Of a DNA stretch of 64,000 nt, positions 34,798-41,958 are shown in pieces; position 1 is the stretch's first letter; each line of letters begins with the position of its first letter. This stretch comes from Pedobacter kyungheensis (GTDB taxonomy: Bacteria; Bacteroidota; Bacteroidia; Sphingobacteriales; Sphingobacteriaceae), in contig NZ_JSYN01000003.1 in assembly GCF_000812965.1 (NCBI RefSeq), forward strand, positions 124,001 to 188,000, written 5' to 3'. A model generated the notes under the pieces. It was not told the DNA's origin. It saw only the letters and a program-made list of their open reading frames with translations, and searched no databases. Both the position numbers and the translations under genes were made by a program.

Positions 34798-35526
34798 ATG
34801 GAACTTATCAGTATTGCCATCGATGATGAGCCGCACGCGCTTGCAGAAATCAGTGAACTCTTATCCATTACTCCCGGGATCACGCTGCGTGCAAAGTTTT
34901 CGAATGTAGGTGATGCCCTTACCCATCTTCAGGAGTTTGGACCGGTAGATATTGTCTATTGCGACATCAGTATGCCGCTCACCGATGGGATAGAAGGCGC
35001 CAGGATGCTAAAAGTATATTGTGACCACCTGGTTTATACCACAGCCCACCGCAACTATGCAGAGGAAGCATTCCATGAAGGTGCATCAGGTTACCTGGTC
35101 AAACCGCTGAACCTGGAGCGGCTGATCGAAAAGGTGGAACAGCTTAAGGAAGTGCAGGAAAAAAGCAGGCGGATTGAATATGGCGAAAAGAAGTTTGCCT
35201 TTATTACCGGTAATACCAAAAACAGCTTTATCAAGGTATTTTACAGCGAGATCGTGTATTTCGAAGCCCTGCTCAACCATATCAAGATTATTACCATTAA
35301 AAATACAGAGATCACCTATGTGGGCCTTAAGCAGCTGGAAAGGGATCTGATGCGGCATCCGGACTTTATCCGGATCGGTAAGTCCCACATGATCTCAGTG
35401 AACTACCTTAAAAAGGTGGAGGGTAATATGGCGTTTATGACTAATGGGGAAAGTCTTCCCATTGGTGAAAAATACCGTAATGCCTTCACAGAAATGCTCC
35501 GCAAGGGAATGTTAAGCGGACGTTAG
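34798..35526 (+). CDS. Response regulator, LytTR type
   Basis: 242 residues: a receiver domain with ELISIAIDDEPHALAEISEL, phosphoacceptor Asp in DIVYCDISMPLTDG and KPLNLERLIEKVEQL, then a LytTR DNA-binding domain from about residue 135 (NSFIKVFYSEIVYFEALLNH, IKTIT-like IKIITIKNTEITYVGLKQL, HPDFIRIGKSHMISVNYLKK, GESLPIGEKYR). LytTR proteins bind short imperfect direct repeats, and the exact 17-bp repeat at 34682 and 35748 is a candidate. The cognate kinase lies 240 bp downstream, and a small peptide gene is encoded on the other strand between them. Confidence 0.9.
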   Translation: MELISIAIDDEPHALAEISELLSITPGITLRAKFSNVGDALTHLQEFGPVDIVYCDISMPLTDGIEGARMLKVYCDHLVYTTAHRNYAEEAFHEGASGYLVKPLNLERLIEKVEQLKEVQEKSRRIEYGEKKFAFITGNTKNSFIKVFYSEIVYFEALLNHIKIITIKNTEITYVGLKQLERDLMRHPDFIRIGKSHMISVNYLKKVEGNMAFMTNGESLPIGEKYRNAFTEMLRKGMLSGR

Positions 35527-35678
35527 GAAATAACCAGGCCACTGGTATTGGAAGTTGTGGTGAGCACGGTCGTGGGATCGGTATTGGTGGTGGGATCAGT
35601 TATGGAGACGATCCTATGATCCTTTTTTTTAAAGGTAAACACTGTTCTTTTCTGGAGTTTTTTACGAGAGTTTTTCAT
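35523..35678 (-). CDS. 51-residue Lys-rich leader / Thr-rich core peptide (RiPP precursor candidate)
   Basis: An ATG at 35678 gives MKNSRKKLQKRTVFTFKKKD, then HRIVSITDPTTNTDPTTVLT, TTSNTSGLVIS and a stop at 35523, overlapping the end of the convergent LytTR gene by 4 bp. The basic first half followed by a Thr/Ser-rich half without Cys or Gly-Gly looks like the short Bacteroidota peptides with a KKLxxKxT leader that are annotated as class I lanthipeptide-type precursors. Cys is absent, so it could be dehydrated but not form lanthionine. No LanB, LanC or exporter is seen in the window. It sits between a LytTR regulator and its kinase. Confidence 0.55.
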   Translation of the reverse strand: MKNSRKKLQKRTVFTFKKKDHRIVSITDPTTNTDPTTVLTTTSNTSGLVIS

Positions 35679-35747
35679 GGTCTATCTGGATTGATTGACC
35701 AATTTTACCCAGGGACAGCCCCTTAAACATTTTTATTATATGACATG

Positions 35748-35764
35748 CCCTAACCACTATATCA
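35748..35764 (+). promoter_or_regulatory. 17-bp repeat at the kinase start, copy 2
   Basis: CCCTAACCACTATATCA is identical to 34682-34698 and ends 1 bp before the kinase ATG, so a bound protein would block or remodel translation-start-proximal transcription. The bases before it are AT-rich with a possible -7 region. Confidence 0.65.
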
Positions 35765-35765
35765 G

Positions 35766-36773
35766 ATGGAAAAATTTAGCAAAAACGAATTGAGGACACA
35801 CCTGATCTGCTGGTCGGTCTACATTTTTGTGGAAGTTGTCCTGGCAGGGATCATCGCCGGCAGGTTCAGCAGTTTTTTCCTGTATGTGCTATTTTATGCG
35901 GTCAATATCGGACTGTTTTATTGCCACGCGCTGTGGGTAATGCCCCTGTTGAATAGGCGGACAAAAACGCGTGTACCATTTTTTTTATTGGCCGTCATAT
36001 CCGAGTGCATGCTTTATCTTTCGGCCGCGACCCTGATCAATCTCCTGCTGGAAAGTTTTGGCCTGCGGGGATCGCATTTGGTGATCAACCTCCAATACCT
36101 CGGCATCACCTTTTGGCGCTCAAGTTTTTTCATCATGTATGCAACCGGTTATTTTTACCTTCGGGGATACCTGGAAAGAAAGGACCTTGAAACACAGCTG
36201 ATCATGGCCGAAAAGGATTTCCTGAGGGCCCAGATCAATCCCCACCTGCTTTTCAATACCCTGAATTTTATCCGGCACGCCACAAAGCACAATACCGCCC
36301 ATGCATCCCTTGCCATATCTTCGCTGAGCGATTTAATGGAATATGCACTGGAGGACAGCAAAAATGGGTTCGTGCCCCTGCGGAGGGAAACCGAGCAGGT
36401 GGAAAATCTTATTGGCCTGCACCAACTGCGTTTCGGCCATCTGCTGAAGCTGGAATATACAAACAATAATGGTAACCCGGAAGCATTGATCCTGCCCATA
36501 ATACTTTTGACCCTGGTGGAGAATGTGTTCAAACATGGTATCCTCAATGATCCTGATAACATTGCACAGATCAATGTCAGCAGTTCGGCAACTGGAATTT
36601 CTTTCAGTACGACTAACCTGATCGGACCGACCGGCAAAACCAACGCAAGAGAGACAGGCCTTCAAAATATCAGTGCCAGGCTCGAACATGCCTATCCTGC
36701 AGGGAGGTATAACTTTACCTATGGCACAAACGGAAAACAATTTGAGACCAGGCTGACCATCAACCTTGCTTGA
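35766..36773 (+). CDS. Sensor histidine kinase, LytS-like (His_kinase family)
   Basis: 335 residues: four membrane spans in the first 125 residues (WSVYIFVEVVLAGIIAG, FFLYVLFYAVNIGLFYCHAL, FFLLAVISECMLYLSAATL, FFIMYATGYFYLRG), a short coiled coil and the kinase core RAQINPHLLFNTLNFIRHAT (His in NPH) with LPIILLTLVENVFKHGIL as N box and a weak G box GLQNISARLEH. This type pairs with LytTR regulators, as here. It senses with the membrane part only. The small gene behind it starts close to its end. Confidence 0.88.
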   Translation: MEKFSKNELRTHLICWSVYIFVEVVLAGIIAGRFSSFFLYVLFYAVNIGLFYCHALWVMPLLNRRTKTRVPFFLLAVISECMLYLSAATLINLLLESFGLRGSHLVINLQYLGITFWRSSFFIMYATGYFYLRGYLERKDLETQLIMAEKDFLRAQINPHLLFNTLNFIRHATKHNTAHASLAISSLSDLMEYALEDSKNGFVPLRRETEQVENLIGLHQLRFGHLLKLEYTNNNGNPEALILPIILLTLVENVFKHGILNDPDNIAQINVSSSATGISFSTTNLIGPTGKTNARETGLQNISARLEHAYPAGRYNFTYGTNGKQFETRLTINLA

Positions 36774-36847
36774 ACATCCAAGTAGGGAATTTTATCTCCG
36801 GTGAACAACTGTTAGGTATTGATCCGCATAATGCTTATTTTCACAAT

Positions 36848-37153
36848 ATGGAAAACAAAGAATCTAGCGCGTATGTCAAGGCGAGGGCTGTCCTACTCGG
36901 CGGGTATTTTAAAACGAGGGGCTGGAATGTGGCGGAAGGGAAAAACAATACCATCTTGTTTTATATCCCTTCAACGCAGCAGTGCAACTACTCACAGCAG
37001 GACCTCGCAGACATAATCGCGGAATCTGATTTCCACGTACCTGAAACCGGATTAAAAATGAGCTATGTCACCTATATGTTCTTCCATCATGGCCGCCTGT
37101 ATACACAACTGGAGGTCTTGCCCACCCATGAGTATGACATCTACACTGTATAG
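36848..37153 (+). CDS. Hypothetical protein after the LytS-like kinase (101 aa)
   Basis: From the ATG at 36848 (MENKESSAYVKARAVLLGGY) the product is 101 residues, soluble, with FKTRGWNVAEGKNNTILFYI and YVTYMFFHHGRLYTQLEVLP. An alternative TTG start at 36770 would overlap the kinase stop and add 26 residues; it is possible. No family is recognised. It could be an accessory of the kinase or an independent small gene. A gap of about 130 bp separates it from the coupling protein gene's end. Confidence 0.5.
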   Translation: MENKESSAYVKARAVLLGGYFKTRGWNVAEGKNNTILFYIPSTQQCNYSQQDLADIIAESDFHVPETGLKMSYVTYMFFHHGRLYTQLEVLPTHEYDIYTV

Positions 37154-37284
37154 AACAGGCTGAAAGGCAAAGGATAGATAAATAGATCCTCGCGACTGCC
37201 CGGGCAGCGGTACCATCATTACCATGGCCGGGTTAAAATCAGCCAACTACTTTCGTTATATTTGACAAGCAAAACCACCCTAGC

Positions 37285-38694
37285 TTAAATATTCACTACC
37301 TGCTCCTGATCATCTCCTCCGTCTTCGGATTTATCCTTCTGGCTGTCATCGCTACTAACTGAACCTATCTCCTTTCCCCCAGAACCTCCGCTTCCTGCCT
37401 TTGCCAATATCTTCCCACACTCCTCCCTGATCAACCCCTCAACCTCCGCTTTGATCAACAGGTAATTCTCTGCAATCTCCTCCTGCCGCACTTCTCTTGG
37501 CCTTGGAATCTGCTTATAGCTCCCTTCCTCTTCAGCAATCGCCTGATGATCATTCTGTATCCCACAATGGAACATCTTTAATTTAATCTTCTCCTCCGGA
37601 TTATCAGCTACTATGCCCACAAACTCTCCTGAAGATAAAGAAGCAATCTTCGAAGCCGGTACCGCATAATCCATCTGTGTGGACCGTGAAATGGAGATAT
37701 CAGAACTGTTGACGCTCTTACTCTCTTTATCCTGCACAATCTTTCCAAAATTCTCAGAGAGCTTCTTTGCCGTATCCCCGCTTACCTGCCCACTGATGAT
37801 ATTGCCCACAATATTGGTGATCACATCCGCCTGCTCCTGCCCGTAATCTTTTCGGAGCTGTGAAAAATCCTGCAAGCCTAGTGTCGTTGCGCATTTATAT
37901 CCCCTAGCCACCGCTATGTGGCTGTCCATCCCCCCTACAAAAATTGAAGAATACTCATCAAAAACAATACTACTTTTCAGCATCCCCTTTTTATTCACCA
38001 GTTTCAGCATCCTGTTTACGTATAGCGAAAGTACCGCCCCATAGGTCTGCACCTTCTGCGGGTTATTGCCCATACAGACAATCTTTGGTTCCAGCGGGTT
38101 ATTGATATCCAGCGTAAAATCATTACCGCTCAAAACATAATAAAGTTGTGGAGAAGATAACCTGGCCAAACCAATCTTCGCCGATGCGATCTGCCCCTCC
38201 AATTGTGGCATAGCCTTTCTTTGCAGAGCAGAAATAAATGGATTGATCAATACCCTGATTTCCGGTTCTTCATGCAAAACCGCAAATAACTTATCATAGT
38301 CCGCCTGGATCAGTTCAATCGCATGCGGCAGCGTACAATAGCGTCCGTTTTTGTATTTCCTTAAAAACCAGATCACCGCCGTCACAAAATTGATTGCACT
38401 CTCCACAAAAAAATCACCCTGTTTTTTGATCCAGTCCCGGTTCAGCCCCAGCATGATCGTACGGCTGGCCTCCGTCGCATCGGTAATATCTTCCATACTC
38501 TGCGGATCTAAAGGATTGCACCTATGGAAAATCCGGTCAAAATCGATTACCCAAAAGCTTGGTTTTACCGTATAATTATCCCGGTATTTTAGCAGCGCAT
38601 TATAGGCAATGATCGAAAGATCATCAAATTTAAAATCGTATAAAAACATTGAAAAACCTTTACGGATATGCTGGGTGATCACATGGCGGATCAC
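37285..38694 (-). CDS. Conjugative coupling protein (VirD4/TraG-type), main ATPase part, split from its N-terminus
   Basis: 469 residues starting at a GTG at 38694 with MIRHVITQHIRKGFSMFLYD, then Walker B SSIVFDEYSSIFVGGMDSHI, TTLGLQDFSQLRKDYGQEQA and VSGDTAKKLSENFGKI. It is the rest of the T4 coupling protein whose N-terminal part lies at 38691-39350. Intact homologues read GKSYFVIRHV; here an apparent 11-bp insertion (CCGGGTAAGAG) after GGGAAAAG shifts the frame, and the first part ends at a TGA overlapping this GTG. The part alone lacks Walker A. Either it is a broken gene, or two subunits are made by coupled restart. The tail is acidic and low-complexity. Confidence 0.85.
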   Translation of the reverse strand: MIRHVITQHIRKGFSMFLYDFKFDDLSIIAYNALLKYRDNYTVKPSFWVIDFDRIFHRCNPLDPQSMEDITDATEASRTIMLGLNRDWIKKQGDFFVESAINFVTAVIWFLRKYKNGRYCTLPHAIELIQADYDKLFAVLHEEPEIRVLINPFISALQRKAMPQLEGQIASAKIGLARLSSPQLYYVLSGNDFTLDINNPLEPKIVCMGNNPQKVQTYGAVLSLYVNRMLKLVNKKGMLKSSIVFDEYSSIFVGGMDSHIAVARGYKCATTLGLQDFSQLRKDYGQEQADVITNIVGNIISGQVSGDTAKKLSENFGKIVQDKESKSVNSSDISISRSTQMDYAVPASKIASLSSGEFVGIVADNPEEKIKLKMFHCGIQNDHQAIAEEEGSYKQIPRPREVRQEEIAENYLLIKAEVEGLIREECGKILAKAGSGGSGGKEIGSVSSDDSQKDKSEDGGDDQEQVVNI

Positions 38695-39350
38695 AAAATA
38701 ACTCTTACCCGGCTTTTCCCAGATCCGGGGGTACCCGTAACGAGCAGCCCCCGGAAAGGATTGATGATATTGATGTAAGAGTTCCTGATTTTTCCTTTCA
38801 GACTATATTTTGCAGGCAGGTTGATAGAATATTCATTTTCCAAAAGCCTTTCCTCTTGCGGAAAAGTTTCGTTCTCGCTATTAAATACATCGGTATTAAT
38901 CGATGCTTTGATCAATCTGGACAGCATTGCACCACCGGAAAGCATCAACAAATAACCCGTAGTGGTAACCATGATATAAAGCCCGGCGGTCAGCCGGGCC
39001 TCAAATCCCAACAAAAAAACAATACCCGCTATAAAATAAAACACCAGTCCTGTAACCATATACATGACTATATTCTTTTTCCTGATCTTTTCATCTTTCC
39101 TCCCCTTTACTCCCAATAACGAAACCGCTAAACATAATAAAGTCGCTAACTTTGGCACCAAAAATCCATCAAAAAGCCCAGTCCTTGAAATATTCAAAAC
39201 CAACCGATCGGTAATCCCTGCCGTAAAGCCCCAGATCTTAAAAGCCAGGTAACAGCTCATATAAAAATGGATGCTTAAAATAAACAGGCTGATGAGCCTG
39301 GTAAAATCGGTGATCTTACGCAAGCCCCCGATATCTTCTCCTGTATTCAT
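38691..39350 (-). CDS. Coupling protein N-terminal membrane part with Walker A, split gene
   Basis: 219 residues with four membrane spans (LISLFILSIHFYMSCYLAFK, LVPKLATLLCLAVSLLG, VMYMVTGLVFYFIAGIVFLL, LYIMVTTTGYLLMLSGGAML) and a cytoplasmic beginning that reaches FRGLLVTGTPGSGKSRVRVI before the stop. The Walker A GTPGSGKS is complete; the natural next residues are in the other frame at 38694. Membrane topology matches VirD4-type proteins that bring the relaxase-DNA complex to the channel. The gene starts 9 bp after the relaxase gene end. Confidence 0.8.
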   Translation of the reverse strand: MNTGEDIGGLRKITDFTRLISLFILSIHFYMSCYLAFKIWGFTAGITDRLVLNISRTGLFDGFLVPKLATLLCLAVSLLGVKGRKDEKIRKKNIVMYMVTGLVFYFIAGIVFLLGFEARLTAGLYIMVTTTGYLLMLSGGAMLSRLIKASINTDVFNSENETFPQEERLLENEYSINLPAKYSLKGKIRNSYINIINPFRGLLVTGTPGSGKSRVRVIL

Positions 39351-39359
39351 ATAGACCTG

Positions 39360-40283
39360 CTAAAATTTAAGTTCCTGATGCTGCCCTTTTCTTTTTTTCC
39401 GTTTTTTGTTCCGCGAGGCGAGAGCGGGAGGATCAAAATCAGGCCGGGCCAATAGCAGATCCATCAAGGTATCTACCGGTTTGGCCAATAGCTGTGGCAA
39501 AACGTTCAAGTTCTGTTCCTGAATTGAAACAACCTGAATTTGCTCATGCCTATTCAGATGCCCAGCCATACTTAGCCGCTCTTCCAGGTTTCCGTTTTTT
39601 TGGGCATTGGCATATCGAAAACTTTCGGCCAATGACCTTTCAAAAGCAAACATTTCATCAAATACCTTTTCCCCAGAAGTTTTAAAAGCTACCCGGTCAA
39701 ACTGCCCGATCTTTCTCGAATGCTGCTCATTGTTACCCCTGGAATTGTTCATCGGACTGAGCTTGATCTTATTAGTAATATCCTTACGGCTCACAATCAC
39801 CTGGATATGCATCTGCTCACCCGGCTTGACCTCACCTCTTTTCACAGTTCCGTTTTTTACCTCTTTATCCTTTGCAGAATAATACCGGTGGTTTTCCAGC
39901 TTCCCGAACCACAATAAATCTTCATTGCTGTTAATACCTGTACGGTGAAAATTACGGGCGTATTCATCCATAATTTTAACGGCAAAAGCCTTTAATTGCT
40001 CCTTCAACTCTTTACCTTCCAACATTTTTAAATGCGTAATCTCCTTTTGGCTGGGTGAGATATTGACCAGGAAAAACTTGGCATCAGTCTGGGATAGCTT
40101 TGCGATATTCCCATCGATCAGGGTTTTAACCCGGTAAGATTCAATATAATTATCTCTCCCATTAAACCAATGCTCTGTCTTCTGCTCCGCAAACAATCGA
40201 TTCTCCTTATCCAGGTAATGCACTAACTGTGCACTACTGCCCTTATTGTTACCCGTTTCGCTTGCCGAGATATTGATAAACAT
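39360..40283 (-). CDS. mobB: MobB-type relaxase (DUF5712-like)
   Basis: 307 residues starting MFINISASETGNNKGSSAQL with VHYLDKENRLFAEQKTEHWF, then DAKFFLVNISPSQKEI, the GEQMHIQVIVSRKDITNKIK stretch with a conserved His, and LSPMNNSRGNNEQHSRKIGQ. This pattern is that of the Bacteroidota MobB relaxases, which nick oriT and pilot the strand. The C-terminus is basic (RNKKRKKRKGQ). It is 3 bp downstream of mobA and lies directly before the coupling protein gene. Catalytic residues beyond the His are not certain. Confidence 0.82.
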   Translation of the reverse strand: MFINISASETGNNKGSSAQLVHYLDKENRLFAEQKTEHWFNGRDNYIESYRVKTLIDGNIAKLSQTDAKFFLVNISPSQKEITHLKMLEGKELKEQLKAFAVKIMDEYARNFHRTGINSNEDLLWFGKLENHRYYSAKDKEVKNGTVKRGEVKPGEQMHIQVIVSRKDITNKIKLSPMNNSRGNNEQHSRKIGQFDRVAFKTSGEKVFDEMFAFERSLAESFRYANAQKNGNLEERLSMAGHLNRHEQIQVVSIQEQNLNVLPQLLAKPVDTLMDLLLARPDFDPPALASRNKKRKKRKGQHQELKF

Positions 40284-40286
40284 AAT

Positions 40287-40868
40287 CTATAAATTTTCAA
40301 CCTGCTTACGTGCGGATTCTGCCAGTTCTTCTTTTTCCCTGGTTTTAAAGCTGCCCAGTTCTTCGCGCGATTTAATGTAACCGTTTAATATCTGCAGCAT
40401 TTTAACCTTTAGCTTTTCCCGTGATTCCATTTTCTGCGCAATGAGTTTGATCAGCCTATCATTATCCTGAGCTGTTTTTATGAAATCTTCCTGGTTTTTC
40501 AGCATTGTTTTATTTGCTCCCAGCACCTGTTCATTGAAAAACTTCACGATATCCCGCTGGTTGTTGATCATTTTCTCCACCCCTTGCTTGATCGGAATCA
40601 GCAGCAGGTCTTCCTGCGAACGGATAAAAGCCATATAGCTCTTATGCCCCTTGGCCAGCGAAATTTTTAACAGCTCATCATTCAAATCCGTCGGATCCTT
40701 TTTGTTCCGGTAAAAGTAATCCACCATCTGCGCGAATACGAGCCGCTTTGATCTGCCCAGTGCCAAACTGATTTTTGAGAGTTTTTCAGCAGTAACTTTA
40801 CCATATTTTATCGCATTCAGATTTTCCATATCATCCATAATCACAATGAGCTTATTAGCGGCAGCCAT
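40287..40868 (-). CDS. mobA: Mobilisation accessory protein MobA (BfmA/BtgA family)
   Basis: 193 residues. The N-terminal part LNAIKYGKVTAEKLSKISLA, LGRSKRLVFAQMVDYFYRNK has a ribbon-helix-helix look for oriT binding; the rest is a long coiled coil (MLKNQEDFIKTAQDNDRLIK, MLQILNGYIKSREELG). This is the BfmA/BtgA-type partner of Bacteroidota relaxases. Start is at 40868 or at a Met 30 bp later. The oriT-like inverted repeats lie upstream of it (41101-41137). Confidence 0.82.
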   Translation of the reverse strand: MAAANKLIVIMDDMENLNAIKYGKVTAEKLSKISLALGRSKRLVFAQMVDYFYRNKKDPTDLNDELLKISLAKGHKSYMAFIRSQEDLLLIPIKQGVEKMINNQRDIVKFFNEQVLGANKTMLKNQEDFIKTAQDNDRLIKLIAQKMESREKLKVKMLQILNGYIKSREELGSFKTREKEELAESARKQVENL

Positions 40869-41100
40869 ACGACTCGCCTGTCGACCCCGCCAAAGGCAAA
40901 GCCAATAAAAAATAATTCATTACAAAGGAACAACTGACTAAAAGTGAAAACACTACAAGAATAAAATAACTGATAGCCCTACCCTGCCCACAAAGCAGAT
41001 TCCCCCATCGATACCCATTATCCATACTAAACATTGCTACAACACACCAAAGAATTCCCGGAGAATTCCAAACATGCCCCAAAAGCTCGCTTTCGGGGCG

Positions 41101-41137
41101 TAAAGTAGGGCCTGCCCAACTTCCGCTTGCTACTTTT
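41101..41137. other. Candidate oriT region upstream of mobA
   Basis: AAAGTAG (41102-41108) and CTACTTT (41130-41136) form a 7-bp inverted repeat with 21 bp between them, rich in G/C (GGCCTGCCCAACTTCCGCTTG). Just beyond, TTTTCC and GGGAAAA make a second hairpin around 41133-41151. The place, right before the mobA/mobB operon in a 325-bp gap without genes, fits an origin of transfer. No nick site can be identified by eye. Confidence 0.5.
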
Positions 41138-41193
41138 CCTAAAAGGGAAAAGGACTATGGCGAAGAACTGAGCCGGCGGTTAAACCGGAAAAG

Positions 41194-41553
41194 TTAGGGG
41201 CATTTTTGTTTGCTACATTTAACCGTCATATCCTTCAACACAGGCTTACCTATTTCATTAGCCTCCACCGCCAGTTCCACAATTGCGCCAAAAGGTAAAT
41301 AACGGACTTCTGTCTGACCTGCCATGTAACGGTGCTGATCAGCGGCCTTGCGATATACCGAAAGAGATATCTTTCCCTGTAAATCCATTAGGGTAAAAAA
41401 ACAGTTGATCGCGAGCCCACTTTTTGACCATAACATAAAGTCGAGTTTTGCACTGTAACTACCAAGTGGGACTTTATCCTTAGTATATGGATAATTTTTA
41501 GGCACTAACTCCATTTCCAAATCAGGAGTCAATTCAAGTACAGTTGTTTCCAT
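41194..41553 (-). CDS. Small mobile-element protein of unknown function (119 aa)
   Basis: I start at the ATG at 41553 (METTVLELTPDLEMELVPKN). The product is soluble, beta-rich (AKLDFMLWSKSGLAINCFFT, ISLSVYRKAADQHRYMAGQT) and ends VKCSKQKCP with a Cys pair. No family is known to me. It is the gene nearest to the shared 22-bp palindromic element at 41600, 47 bp from the start, and is the first gene of the mob side, so it may be co-regulated with transfer. The 3' end is 330 bp before mobA, with the oriT-like region between. Confidence 0.6.
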   Translation of the reverse strand: METTVLELTPDLEMELVPKNYPYTKDKVPLGSYSAKLDFMLWSKSGLAINCFFTLMDLQGKISLSVYRKAADQHRYMAGQTEVRYLPFGAIVELAVEANEIGKPVLKDMTVKCSKQKCP

Positions 41554-41599
41554 GCTTTCCAAAATTGATGCTCAAAATTGGCCAAGTAAAATCAGGGGT

Positions 41600-41621
41600 T
41601 ATCCAATATTGGAAAGATTGG
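41600..41621 (-). promoter_or_regulatory. Palindromic operator candidate shared with the tra operon
   Basis: Reads TATCCAATATTGGAAA followed by GATTGG; 21 of 22 bases equal the element at 13488-13509, in the same orientation relative to a minus-strand start. See the finding for the pair. The rest of 41622-41958 contains a 14-bp palindrome TTCACTGAAGTGAA at 41877-41890 and no gene. Confidence 0.7.
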
Positions 41622-41958
41622 CCTAAAAGCCAAAAGCTTCGGCCCTGTACAATAAAGCGACCTAAACGAGTAAAAGAATTAAAAATGATTTTATGATAAG
41701 ATCGAAAATTGTACATTTGGAAGCAACGAAGTATGCTAAAAATGTTCTCAATTATTCACCATAACGCTCCTTTCAAACCCCACTATACATGTTTTAGAGT
41801 ATATACGAAAGTGCCTCCTGCGGTCATTCCCCTAATGCGCCAACATAACCTGAAATAACAGCGAAGGAAAATAAAATTCACTGAAGTGAATCCTGAAGTA
41901 TAAAGTACCCTCATAGATCCTGATAAAATACGGGCAGATTTACAGTTGATAAAACCCC

